The notes below the pieces were generated by a model that saw nothing but the letters and a program-made list of their open reading frames with translations, ran no database searches and had not been told where the DNA came from. 55,801 nucleotides of DNA, taken from NCBI GenBank assembly GCA_031267135.1, contig JAIRZQ010000066.1, positions 1 through 55,801 on the forward strand, in the 5' to 3' direction. Origin of the DNA: Prevotellaceae bacterium. GTDB lineage: Bacteria > Bacteroidota > Bacteroidia > Bacteroidales > UBA932. Positions 36,588 through 45,047 of the stretch are shown here, piece by piece. How positions within the stretch are numbered: position 1 is the stretch's first letter; each line of letters begins with the position of its first letter. The position numbers and the translations under genes are program-made.

Positions 36588-37847
36588 TTATTTATCGTTT
36601 ATTGCTTCAATTGTTTTTATTTTTACTGCTTTCAACGCAGGAAACAGTCCTGCAAGCGTTCCTGCAATTATCAGCAGCGCCGTTGCCTGTATTGCAACGC
36701 CAATATCAACGGTGGGATTTAAAAAGGCGTTAAACGAATCGCGCCCCGACGACGGCTCGAAAAACTGCGCTGCAAACTCGGTTATTCCAACGCCGCAAAT
36801 AAGTCCGAGATATCCGAAAATCGTTGTAATAATTATCGATTCGAGTACAACAAGTTTCAAAATGCTCACCGGCGATGCTCCCAGCGCTTTGCGGATTCCA
36901 AATTCTCGAGTGCGTTCGCGAACTGTGATTAGCATAATGTTGCTTACGCCGACAATTCCCGAAAGCAGGGTGAAAATTCCGATTATCCAAACGGCAATAT
37001 TTATAAATCCCGACACGCTTGTAAGCTGTACATAATTGCCGAAACGATTCCAGTACCATATTGCATTGTCGTCTTCGGGCGAAATTTGATGTTCTTCCGC
37101 AAAGCGTTTTTTGTACCTGTTCATAAAATCGGTGTTCGTTTTCTCGTCGGTAATTTTGTCGGATAAGGTAAACGAAAGACTTGAAAGATTGACTCCTCTT
37201 CCGTAAACCATTTTTGCCGTAGATAAAGGAATGAACGAATTGGTAATATCCTGCCGGTCTTCCACATAATAAATGCCGACAACCGTGTACATCGTACCCG
37301 CCACATTTACGTTTTTGCCTATTGCCTCTTCATCCTTACCTTTGAAAAGAATTTCTCTTGCACGCTGCGATATTACTATGACTTTCCGTTTTTCGCGAAT
37401 ATCCAAGTCGTTAATAAAACGTCCGTCGCCCTGTGCTATTTTTAAGCCTTCAACCTGCATAATATCGGGCTCTACGCCTCGCAAGCCTGACGAAAGATAT
37501 TCCGTTCCGTAGCTTATATTTTTCGAGCCAAGATTAATATTTCCCATTGCGGCGGTTACCTCATCAGCAAACTCTTTAGACGTAAATTGCAAATCGTTAT
37601 CATCAAGGCTTATCCATCGTCCCGACTGAAATCCGGCATAAGGAATGTTTGTTCGCCCGCCCCAAATCTGCACAACATTTACCATCCTGTCGCCCCAATT
37701 TGCAGCAAAGCCGTGTTTAAGCCCGTTGCCCGAGCCAAGCAGGACAATGAGCATGAAAATTCCCCACGCAACAGCAAATCCGGTGAGAAAGGTTCTCATC
37801 TTATTTTGACGAATGGTATTCCATATTTCGTATAAAAGGCTAATCAT
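36588..37847 (-). CDS. MacB-type ABC transporter permease (first)
   Basis: The 419-residue protein has the same layout as the next gene: N-terminal membrane segment, MacB-PCD domain, three C-terminal FtsX segments with the conserved SGIVGVSNIMLITVRERTREFGIRKALGA loop. It starts ten bases after the ATPase gene. Two permeases plus a stand-alone ATPase replace the single fused MacB of E. coli. Substrate unknown. Confidence 0.93.
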   Translation of the reverse strand: MISLLYEIWNTIRQNKMRTFLTGFAVAWGIFMLIVLLGSGNGLKHGFAANWGDRMVNVVQIWGGRTNIPYAGFQSGRWISLDDNDLQFTSKEFADEVTAAMGNINLGSKNISYGTEYLSSGLRGVEPDIMQVEGLKIAQGDGRFINDLDIREKRKVIVISQRAREILFKGKDEEAIGKNVNVAGTMYTVVGIYYVEDRQDITNSFIPLSTAKMVYGRGVNLSSLSFTLSDKITDEKTNTDFMNRYKKRFAEEHQISPEDDNAIWYWNRFGNYVQLTSVSGFINIAVWIIGIFTLLSGIVGVSNIMLITVRERTREFGIRKALGASPVSILKLVVLESIIITTIFGYLGLICGVGITEFAAQFFEPSSGRDSFNAFLNPTVDIGVAIQATALLIIAGTLAGLFPALKAVKIKTIEAINDK

Positions 37848-37857
37848 AAATATGCAT

Positions 37858-38580
37858 TTATTTGATATTTTGAATGTCGAACCGAGAAAAATTATGCTCC
37901 GAATTATCTTCTATCTTTTCGATAATTCCGTCTTTCAGTCGTATAATTTTGTTGGTTTGATTTGCAATTCCCGATTCGTGCGTTACAATGATCATGGTCA
38001 TGCCCGTTGCATTTACTTTTTTAAGAACATCAAGCACTTCGGCAGATGTTTTACTGTCTAATGCTCCCGTAGGCTCATCGGCAAGGATGATTTGCGGTTT
38101 TGAAATCAATGCCCGGGCAATTGCCACGCGCTGCTTTTGTCCGCCCGAAAGTTCGTTGGGCATGTGATACGCCCATTCTTTCAAGCCTAACCTGTCCAAA
38201 TATTCCAAAGCCATTTTGTTGCGCGTTTTTCGTCCCGTTTTTTGGTAATACAGCGGAAGCGCAACATTTTCCATTGCATTTTTGAACGAAATCAAATTGA
38301 ACGACTGAAAGATAAATCCTATAAGTTTGTTGCGAAAATAAGCGGCTCGGGTTTCGCTTAAATTTTTTATAAGTACATCATTCAAATGATATTCGCCTGT
38401 ATCATAATTATCAAGAATACCGAGAATATTCAATAATGTTGATTTTCCAGAGCCTGAAGCTCCCATTATGGAAACCAGTTCTCCTCTGTTAATTTCCAGG
38501 TCAATTCCCTTGAGAACGTGCAATGGCGCTCCGCTATAATATGTTTTGTTTATATTTTTAAGCTTTATTATTGTTGGCAT
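37858..38580 (-). CDS. ABC transporter ATP-binding protein (MacB/LolD type)
   Basis: The 240-residue ATPase has Walker [12 protein letters not shown] (about 39-49), signature [15 protein letters not shown] near 143, Walker [12 protein letters not shown] near 165, and the switch His in VTHE near 199. All motifs are intact. It is the first gene of the export operon and powers the two FtsX-type permeases downstream. The family includes LolD and FtsE, but the HlyD and TolC neighbours support a MacAB-type exporter. Confidence 0.94.
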   Translation of the reverse strand: MPTIIKLKNINKTYYSGAPLHVLKGIDLEINRGELVSIMGASGSGKSTLLNILGILDNYDTGEYHLNDVLIKNLSETRAAYFRNKLIGFIFQSFNLISFKNAMENVALPLYYQKTGRKTRNKMALEYLDRLGLKEWAYHMPNELSGGQKQRVAIARALISKPQIILADEPTGALDSKTSAEVLDVLKKVNATGMTMIIVTHESGIANQTNKIIRLKDGIIEKIEDNSEHNFSRFDIQNIK

Positions 38581-38675
38581 TCCTGTATAATTTTAATTTC
38601 ATAAATAACACTTGATTAATTATTTCTGTTTTTACTGATTAACTTACTGTTTGCGTTTTATTTTATATTTCGCCG

Positions 38676-38683
38676 CAAAACTA
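38676..38683 (-). promoter_or_regulatory. -7 box upstream of the export operon
   Basis: TAGTTTTG on the minus strand, 95 bases before the ATPase ATG. A -33 match at the right distance is not clear. Confidence 0.4.
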
Positions 38684-38775
38684 ATGCATTTTTCTGATAC
38701 TTTGCATTGCAAGGTATTAAAAGTTTTGTTAAAAAATATTAATCCATTCATAATCAGCAATAATATTTTGATTTC

Positions 38776-39990
38776 TTATGGTTTTTGCCAGAAGTATTCG
38801 GGATTGTGTACAGTAATTTGATTTTTGCTTGTATTTGAATGCACGTAATCGGGCGGCGTGAGCGAAATATAGGTATTGTCATTATTCCTGTATCGGCTTT
38901 CGGGGTTGAACCGGCTGGCAGCGGGACATTGCAGCCGGTAAAGATTTTTTGCCATGTACGAGTCAAGATAATTTTCTTTTGTTTCCTGTCTTTCGTTGTT
39001 CCGGTTTGCATCCTGATTGAGAAAAAGCGGCTTGTCGCTTATCAGCCGCTCGCGCACTTCGGCTATGCTCAAAAAATTGCCGTTTTCATCTTTCACGTAT
39101 GCGTTAAACGACGGATCCATCCACAGCCATTTTTGCAGCGTTTCCGAATAAACGCAATTTATAACATGACAGTCGGGATCTTTTTCGTTTTTCGGCAAGC
39201 ATGTTACGTAACGCGATTTAAAACCCATGGCAAGGTAACATTCGTTGAGCGTAATAGCCAGCCCGCGACAGTTTATTCCTTTGCCTGTTGCCTTGTGGTA
39301 ATTGTAAAAATCAATGGCGTCAAACTCGCAAAGAGCGTAATTGTTTCCATCGTGCCTTATGGTGTTGTGTACCCAGGTCATTAAATTTATAATTTTTGAA
39401 ATCTCGTCGCCCTGTCCTGCACCTGCAATGCTGTCAAGATTAAAAAGGCTTTTCACGTTCTTCAATCGTCCATTATTTGCGTCTTCATATTCGAAACGGG
39501 GTAATCCGGCGGTGTCGGATTTTTCGTATTTTCCCGCCTGCCTGAGAATATACATGTAATCTCCCTGTTCTCTTATGCTCTTCATCAATTCGACAAATCG
39601 TTTTTCGCTGTGGATATTATCCAAATCCGAATCGCTTTTTGCATGGGCATAATTAATATAATTCCAGTCTTTAACTGATTTTTCAAAAGCATCTATTGCT
39701 TCAGTTTTTCTGTTTTGCAGCGAATATACACAGGCAAGGTTATAATAATTGCCTGCCTGAACCGTTTTATACGTTTCCCTATCTTCGTCCGACAGGCGCG
39801 AAAACAGCGTAATTACTTCATTTAACACTTTCTTCAACGCTTCATAATCTTTGTTTTTGAAGTTTTCCGAAATGGAATTTTCCATAGCCGTAGCCCGATT
39901 CATAAACTCCTGCATCGATAAATTGTCTGTTTGCGCCATTAACATGCAATTGCCTGCAAATAATACCAAAAGGATAACAAATTTTTTCAT
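38776..39990 (-). CDS. Secreted transglutaminase-like protein
   Basis: The 404-residue protein has a signal peptide (FVILLVLFAGNCMLMAQ). A helical TPR-like region covers about 25-130 (YYNLACVYSLQNRKTEAIDAFEKS). A transglutaminase-like cysteine protease fold follows, with a visible triad: Cys in GINCRGLAITLN near 240, His in CHVINCVY, and Asp in WMDPSFN near 285. Members are usually peptidases or cross-linking enzymes; here the substrate is unknown. It is a single gene with its own -7 box, upstream of the export operon. Confidence 0.85.
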   Translation of the reverse strand: MKKFVILLVLFAGNCMLMAQTDNLSMQEFMNRATAMENSISENFKNKDYEALKKVLNEVITLFSRLSDEDRETYKTVQAGNYYNLACVYSLQNRKTEAIDAFEKSVKDWNYINYAHAKSDSDLDNIHSEKRFVELMKSIREQGDYMYILRQAGKYEKSDTAGLPRFEYEDANNGRLKNVKSLFNLDSIAGAGQGDEISKIINLMTWVHNTIRHDGNNYALCEFDAIDFYNYHKATGKGINCRGLAITLNECYLAMGFKSRYVTCLPKNEKDPDCHVINCVYSETLQKWLWMDPSFNAYVKDENGNFLSIAEVRERLISDKPLFLNQDANRNNERQETKENYLDSYMAKNLYRLQCPAASRFNPESRYRNNDNTYISLTPPDYVHSNTSKNQITVHNPEYFWQKP

Positions 39991-40026
39991 ATTTTTTTAT
40001 TTTTATGAATTTAAGATTAATCATTT

Positions 40027-40034
40027 CAAACATA
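40027..40034 (-). promoter_or_regulatory. -7 box of the transglutaminase-like gene
   Basis: TATGTTTG on the minus strand, 36 bases before the ATG; no clear -33 element. Confidence 0.45.
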
Positions 40035-40152
40035 GCCTTATTAATAAATAACGCATAAAATTGACATTTATTACATCAGAAACATGAAAAAATAAAATAT
40101 TTCAATTAAGCAGTTTATAATCAGGCAAAAAAAATTGTTGAAATTTTAAATA

Positions 40153-40199
40153 AAATAAAACAAAAACCGCAAACCTGAATATTAAAACAAATTTGCGGT
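40153..40199 (-). terminator. Terminator of the MFS transporter gene
   Basis: On the minus strand ACCGCAAA and TTTGCGGT (40192-40199 and 40166-40173) form an 8-bp stem with an 18-base loop, followed by a T-rich tract. It lies 22 bases after the stop of the 40222-41457 gene. Confidence 0.7.
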
Positions 40200-40221
40200 C
40201 GTTATTCCGTATGATTTACAG

Positions 40222-41457
40222 CTATTGTTTTTGCGGTTCTTTCCTGTATTTAAAGAATACGGCAAATAAAATTCCTATTACCAGTGCATAGGCGGCAAAT
40301 ATAAACCATGCTGTTGACCAACTTGGCTCTTGGACGTTTCTAACAAATTTATCAACAATAGCGCCGGCTGCATAAGAACCGATAATAGCGCCTATTCCAT
40401 TTGTCATCAACATAAACACTCCTTGTGCGCTGGCACGTATTTTAGGACTTGTGGTTTGCTCAACAAATAAAGATCCCGAAATATTAAAGAAATCGAATGC
40501 CATTCCATATACGATCATCGAAAGCAAGAGAAACGCCAAACCGTCTCCCGGATTTCCTATACCAAAGAATCCGAAACGAAGAACCCATGCAAACATGCTC
40601 ATCAACATAACTTTTTTTATTCCAAATCGCCTTAAGAAAAACGGAATTGTGAGAATAAACAGTGTTTCGGATATTTGTGAAACCGAAAGCAAAATAACCG
40701 AGTGTTCTACTCCAAAAGAATGTATATATTCCGGGATTTTTGCAAAATCATTTAAAAATAAATCTCCAAAACCGTTGGTAATCTGTAATGCCGCTCCCAA
40801 TAACATCGAAAAAAAGAAAAATATTGCCATTCTTCTGTCTTTGAACAAAGTAAAAGCGCGTAATCCTAAAATATCAATCAAAGATTTGCTTTCAGGTTTT
40901 TTATTTATCTCGCATTTGGGTAACATAAACGAATAAATACCTAAAACAAAAGCCGCCACAGCAGATACGCACAATTGGGTTTCACTGTATTTAAATCCTG
41001 TTAAATCAACAGTCCACATTGCACATATAAAACCTACTGTTCCCCAAACGCGAATCGGAGGAAAATCTTTTATAACATCCATTTTTGCTTTTGCAAGAGC
41101 ATTATATGCAACTGTATAACTCAAAGCTAACGTTGGCATGTAAACCATAACGCTTGCAAGCATCAAAACATATAATGGAAAGTAAGCCGTCTGAAACGAA
41201 GCCGTAATTAATAAAATTGCTCCTGCCAAATGGCAAAAGCCATATAATTTTTGCGCAGGAACCCAGCGGTCGGCAATAATGCCAAGCAATGCGGGCATAA
41301 ATAATGCTGCAATTCCCATAGTAGCAAAAAAACTTCCGATTTGCACGCCTGTGAAACCCAACTTGCCTCCTGCATAACTGCCAAATGAAATCAACCATGC
41401 TCCCCAAATAAAAAATTGGAGGAAATTCATTATGATAAGCCGTAATTTTAAACTCAT
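40222..41457 (-). CDS. MFS transporter of the NupG-like family
   Basis: The 411-residue membrane protein has about twelve hydrophobic segments. The start MSLKLRLIIMNFLQFFIWGAW and the GIIADRW loop match the nucleoside:H+ symporter (NupG-like) branch of the major facilitator superfamily. Family membership suggests nucleoside uptake. However, the gene lies 61 bases downstream of namZ on the same strand, so import of a NamZ product such as MurNAc is an alternative. It has its own -7 box and a terminator. Substrate cannot be told from the sequence. Confidence 0.88.
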   Translation of the reverse strand: MSLKLRLIIMNFLQFFIWGAWLISFGSYAGGKLGFTGVQIGSFFATMGIAALFMPALLGIIADRWVPAQKLYGFCHLAGAILLITASFQTAYFPLYVLMLASVMVYMPTLALSYTVAYNALAKAKMDVIKDFPPIRVWGTVGFICAMWTVDLTGFKYSETQLCVSAVAAFVLGIYSFMLPKCEINKKPESKSLIDILGLRAFTLFKDRRMAIFFFFSMLLGAALQITNGFGDLFLNDFAKIPEYIHSFGVEHSVILLSVSQISETLFILTIPFFLRRFGIKKVMLMSMFAWVLRFGFFGIGNPGDGLAFLLLSMIVYGMAFDFFNISGSLFVEQTTSPKIRASAQGVFMLMTNGIGAIIGSYAAGAIVDKFVRNVQEPSWSTAWFIFAAYALVIGILFAVFFKYRKEPQKQ

Positions 41458-41486
41458 AAAATTTATTTTAGTATATTGTTACAGTG

Positions 41487-41494
41487 CAAAATTA
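41487..41494 (-). promoter_or_regulatory. -7 box of the MFS gene
   Basis: TAATTTTG on the minus strand, 29 bases before the MFS ATG, in the 61-base gap behind namZ. It suggests the transporter can also be transcribed on its own. Confidence 0.5.
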
Positions 41495-41518
41495 AAAAAA
41501 ATATTTGTATTTGTGTTT

Positions 41519-42709
41519 TTATTCAAAATCTTCATAGAGCAGATATTTTTTCCGCATAACCTTATACGCCGCAAGTTCATCCGTCCACGAAGCGCGTATG
41601 TCTTCTTCGCTCCACCCGTTTTTTATTTGTTCCTGCAGTTCGGCGTTTCCCGCGAGTTTGTTAAAAAAGTCGGGACGCGCAAAGAAATTGAAGCCTTCGA
41701 TTTGCTGCGATATTTTATAGAAGTCAAGAATATACTTTAATGTAAACTTTGAAGTTTCGGGATTTTCATTTCTTAAATCGATGCCATAACACTGCTGTCC
41801 CTTATTTTCGACATGAGCGCTCATTCCCGGACGAGCCTCGGGCGTAAATGCAAACTCGCCAAATAACGGATCCGGATAACCAGCCAGCTGAAATGGAAAA
41901 TCAGTGCCTCTACCCACATTTATGTCGGTTCCTTCAAACAGGCAAAGCGAGGTATATAAACGCACCGAAAGATAGTTGGGCAAACTTGGAGAAGGCATGA
42001 CAGGCAGCTGGTATAAAGTCTTATGAGTGTAATTTTTCACGGGAATTACGGTAAGCTTGCACTGCTCGCCGCCGTCCAGCCATTTTTCGCCGTTAATCAT
42101 TTGCGCAAGTTCGCCTATGGTCAATCCGTGAATCATTGCAATTTTGTGGTAACTGACCCCCGATTTGAACTCATCGCTTTTGCGAACCGGTCCGTCAACC
42201 TGATCGCCATTCGGATTCGGACGGTCGAGAACAATTAACTCTGTTCCCGCATTAGCACAAAGCTGCATGACCCTATGCAATGATGTAATATAAGTGTAAA
42301 ATCTTGCTCCGACATCCTGCAAGTCAAAAATCATAATATCAACCGATGCGACTATCGAATCGGCTTTTTCGTTTTTGCCGTAGAGCGAGTGAACCGGCAA
42401 GCCTGTTTTGCCGTCAATGTCATTTGATACTTTTTCGCCGCGCTCTATATTACCACGAAATCCGTGTTCGGGAGCAAAGGCAAATTTCAAATCCACGCCG
42501 TTTTCGAGCAAAACATCCACCAGATGCTTTTCGCCGACCACAGAGGTTTGATTGCCCATCATGCCTGCTTTTTTGCCTTTCAGCAGGGGCAGGTATTTCT
42601 CAATTTGTTCTGCGCCGGTAGCGACTGCAAGGTTTTCATGACACTGCCCGCAGGCAACAGCCGTGATGCCTGCAAAGATCAGTGCAAAAATTAACTGTTT
42701 CTGTTTCAT
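41519..42709 (-). CDS. namZ: Exo-beta-N-acetylmuramidase NamZ (DUF1343)
   Basis: The 396-residue exported protein has a signal with Cys20 in TAVAC (a weak lipobox). The family features of DUF1343 are present: KAGMMGNQTSVV (about 45-60), the FAPEHGFRGN segment near 78-88, DIMIFDLQDVGARFYTYI near 125, VLDRPNPNGD near 158, and GRGTDFPFQLAGYP near 265. NamZ enzymes release N-acetylmuramic acid from the non-reducing ends of peptidoglycan fragments. The downstream MFS transporter could import the product; nagB in this window could act later in the same salvage route. Confidence 0.9.
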   Translation of the reverse strand: MKQKQLIFALIFAGITAVACGQCHENLAVATGAEQIEKYLPLLKGKKAGMMGNQTSVVGEKHLVDVLLENGVDLKFAFAPEHGFRGNIERGEKVSNDIDGKTGLPVHSLYGKNEKADSIVASVDIMIFDLQDVGARFYTYITSLHRVMQLCANAGTELIVLDRPNPNGDQVDGPVRKSDEFKSGVSYHKIAMIHGLTIGELAQMINGEKWLDGGEQCKLTVIPVKNYTHKTLYQLPVMPSPSLPNYLSVRLYTSLCLFEGTDINVGRGTDFPFQLAGYPDPLFGEFAFTPEARPGMSAHVENKGQQCYGIDLRNENPETSKFTLKYILDFYKISQQIEGFNFFARPDFFNKLAGNAELQEQIKNGWSEEDIRASWTDELAAYKVMRKKYLLYEDFE

Positions 42710-42739
42710 TACTTTTTTTATTTATACTGTTTCTGCCTG

Positions 42740-42747
42740 CAAAAATA
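42740..42747 (-). promoter_or_regulatory. -7 box of namZ
   Basis: TATTTTTG on the minus strand, 30 bases before the namZ ATG; no clear -33 element. Confidence 0.45.
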
Positions 42748-42801
42748 CAAATTATTTTTAATCACTGCGCGATACCGCCATACTGTTATATTAAATTTTA
42801 A

Positions 42802-42879
42802 AATCCACATGTACTTTTAAAGAATCCACCTGTACTATGCAAAAGTACACATGTACTTTTAAAAAATCCATTGTTTTTA
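42802..42879. repeat. 21-bp tandem repeat array between namZ and dprA
   Basis: Four units with the core CCACATGTACTTTTAAA: the CAC(A/C)TGTAC core starts at 42806, 42827 and 42848, exactly 21 bases apart, and a decayed fourth copy begins at 42869. ACATGTAC(T) is nearly palindromic. The array lies between the promoters of the divergent genes namZ and dprA. Its period and its A/T tail resemble the array at 34027. Confidence 0.8.
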
Positions 42880-42936
42880 CTGTAAAGCATTCCGCAGGAA
42901 TATTGTGTTTCATGAATTTTTACTATTTTTACCGGA

Positions 42937-42944
42937 TATTTTTG
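42937..42944 (+). promoter_or_regulatory. -7 box of dprA
   Basis: TATTTTTG, 13 bases before the dprA ATG, predicts a very short leader. A -33 match at ordinary spacing is lacking. Confidence 0.45.
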
Positions 42945-42957
42945 AAATAATCAGTCA

Positions 42958-44070
42958 ATGCTTACAGAACTGTTAAGATATTACATAGCTCTTGAACATA
43001 TTCCGAATGTTGGCAGCATTACGGCCAAGAAACTTATTGCTTGCTGCGGCGGTGTTGAGGCTGTTTTTTCAGAGAGCAGATCGGCAATAGGCAAAATTGC
43101 GGGAATTGGAAACGCGATTGCTGACTCTGTTTTGTCAAATCGGGACGAAGCTGTGAAAACGGCGGAAAAAGAAATAAATTTCATAGAAAAAAACAGCATA
43201 AAAACTTTTGTATATACCGAAAAGGATTATCCTCGCCGACTGCAAGCCTGCGACGATAGTCCTGTTGTATTTTTTTCCAAAGGCGATGTCGATTTTAATC
43301 ATGCAAAAATTTTGAGCGTAGTGGGTACCCGCAATGCTACCGGTTACGGAACGGAACTTTGCGAAAAAACTATTGCCGGTTTGGCGGTGAGGCACAAGCC
43401 GGTTATTGTAAGCGGACTTGCCTACGGAATAGATGTATGCGCTCACAAGGCGGCTTTGAAAAACGGACTGAAAACAATAGCGGTAATGGGAAGCGGATTA
43501 AATATTATTTATCCTTTTTCGCATCGGAATGTTGCAAGTCAGATATTGCAGCAGGGCGCACTGATTACCGATTTTACTTCACAGTCGGTATTCGACCGGA
43601 AGAACTTCCTGCGGCGAAACAGAATAATAGCGGGGCTTGCCGATGCAACAATAGTTGTCGAATCGGGCAAAAAGGGCGGCGCTCTTGTTACCGCCGACAT
43701 TGCCGTGTCGTATAACCGCGATGTGTTAACGTTTCCGGGTCGTGTCGGCGATGAATATTCCGCAGGCTGCAACCGGCTCGTAAAAACGAATAAAGCCGCT
43801 CTGATTGAAGATGTAGCGGATATTGAATATGTTTTGGGATGGATATCGAAAAACGAAAAGCCTGAACAGCTGCCACTGTTTGATACTCTTAACGAAAGAG
43901 AAATGTCGATAATAAATTATTTGAAAGAAGTTGATACGGACACGATAGATAATATTTCGCAAAATACAGAAATTCCAATGTCGCAGCTGTCGGCAATGCT
44001 TCTCACGCTTGAATTCGGAGGATATGTAAAAAGCCTTCCGGGTAAATCATATTCGCTTAAAAAACTGTAA
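42958..44070 (+). CDS. dprA: DNA-processing protein DprA
   Basis: The 370-residue protein contains an N-terminal helix-hairpin-helix/SAM-like region (YYIALEHIPNVGSITAKKLI). The Rossmann-like DprA core follows: SVVGTRNATGYG near 121, VSGLAYGIDVCAHKAAL near 157, AVMGSGLNIIYP near 179, and FLRRNRIIAGLADATIVVESGKKGGALVTADIA near 220-250. A C-terminal winged-helix DML1-like region (about 305-370) closes it. DprA loads RecA on incoming single-stranded DNA during transformation. tatD follows 15 bases later. Confidence 0.95.
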   Translation: MLTELLRYYIALEHIPNVGSITAKKLIACCGGVEAVFSESRSAIGKIAGIGNAIADSVLSNRDEAVKTAEKEINFIEKNSIKTFVYTEKDYPRRLQACDDSPVVFFSKGDVDFNHAKILSVVGTRNATGYGTELCEKTIAGLAVRHKPVIVSGLAYGIDVCAHKAALKNGLKTIAVMGSGLNIIYPFSHRNVASQILQQGALITDFTSQSVFDRKNFLRRNRIIAGLADATIVVESGKKGGALVTADIAVSYNRDVLTFPGRVGDEYSAGCNRLVKTNKAALIEDVADIEYVLGWISKNEKPEQLPLFDTLNEREMSIINYLKEVDTDTIDNISQNTEIPMSQLSAMLLTLEFGGYVKSLPGKSYSLKKL

Positions 44071-44085
44071 AAACAACATCAGGAA

Positions 44086-44856
44086 ATGATAGATACCCAT
44101 ACGCATTTATATTTGGAAGAATTTGATAATGATTTTGATGAAACCGTTGCAAGAGCCGAACTTGCAGGCGTTGATGCTTTTATTTTTCCCGCAATAGAAA
44201 AATCAGTGTTTGAAAAAATGATGTCGAAATGCCTGCATTATCCGCAAAAGATATTTCCGGCTGCAGGCTTGCATCCGACATCCATACAGGAAAAAACGTA
44301 CAGGCAGGAACTTGACTTTATTGAAAAAGCTATTAAAAATTTTTCTTTTGTCGCTATTGGCGAAATCGGAATAGACTGCTACCGGACAGTGGAAAATATC
44401 GCCTGGCAGAGAATGGCTTTTGAGCGTCAGCTTGAAATTGCAGCCGAATACGACTTGCCTGTAATTATACACGCACGAAATTCTTTCGCCGAAATATTTT
44501 CGATTCTCGACAGGCGCAGTGATTTGGCAGTACGAGGAATTTTCCATGCGTTTTCAGGAACTGCCGACGATTACGACAGAATAAAGTCATACAGGAGTTT
44601 TTTATTCGGACTGGGAGGAATAATAACATTTAAAAATTCAGGGATGACTTCGATTGTTGAAAGAATGTCGCTGGACGACATTGTACTCGAAACGGATTCT
44701 CCCTACTTAACGCCTGCGCCATTCAGAGGAAAACGCAATGAGAGCGCAAATCTTATTCTTGTTGCAAAAAAAGTTGCAGAAATAAAAAACATCAGCCTGC
44801 AAACCGTTTCGGAGCAAACGACAATAAACGCAAAAAAATGCTTTTCAATTACATGA
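44086..44856 (+). CDS. tatD: TatD-family metal-dependent hydrolase
   Basis: The 256-residue TIM-barrel hydrolase has metal ligands in DTHTHL (His5, His7), GEIGID near 95, a VIIHAR segment near 127, HAFSG near 152 and ETDSPYL near 205. TatD family enzymes are Mg-dependent 3'-exonucleases or deoxyribonucleases. Whether this is TatD proper or the related YcfH/YjjV branch is not settled. It forms an operon with dprA. Confidence 0.88.
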   Translation: MIDTHTHLYLEEFDNDFDETVARAELAGVDAFIFPAIEKSVFEKMMSKCLHYPQKIFPAAGLHPTSIQEKTYRQELDFIEKAIKNFSFVAIGEIGIDCYRTVENIAWQRMAFERQLEIAAEYDLPVIIHARNSFAEIFSILDRRSDLAVRGIFHAFSGTADDYDRIKSYRSFLFGLGGIITFKNSGMTSIVERMSLDDIVLETDSPYLTPAPFRGKRNESANLILVAKKVAEIKNISLQTVSEQTTINAKKCFSIT

Positions 44857-44964
44857 GCAAATAAAGCGGCAAAATTCCGACAGTCGTTTTTTCCGTTAAT
44901 TATTGTTGTCTGCCCTGATTACGCTTCCGGCAGGCAATGATTTGCAAACTGCGCCTGCTCATGT
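44851..44964 (+). other. Nested stem region after tatD
   Basis: ACATGAGCA (44851-44859, including the tatD stop codon) can pair with TGCTCATGT (44956-44964). Inside, TTGTCTGCC (44906-44914) pairs with GGCAGGCAA (44929-44937) with one G-U pair. It could be a structured 3' end or an RNA element. No T tract follows, so it is not a typical terminator. Confidence 0.3.
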
Positions 44965-45008
44965 ATGCTGTCATTAAAAATTATTTTTTTTCAATCACAT
45001 TTTATTTA

Positions 45009-45016
45009 TACCTTCG
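45009..45016 (+). promoter_or_regulatory. -7-like box of ansA
   Basis: TACCTTCG (one mismatch to TAnnTTTG), 31 bases before the ansA ATG. Confidence 0.35.
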
Positions 45017-45047
45017 CACTGTAAAGATAAAATTGTCGTAATAAATA

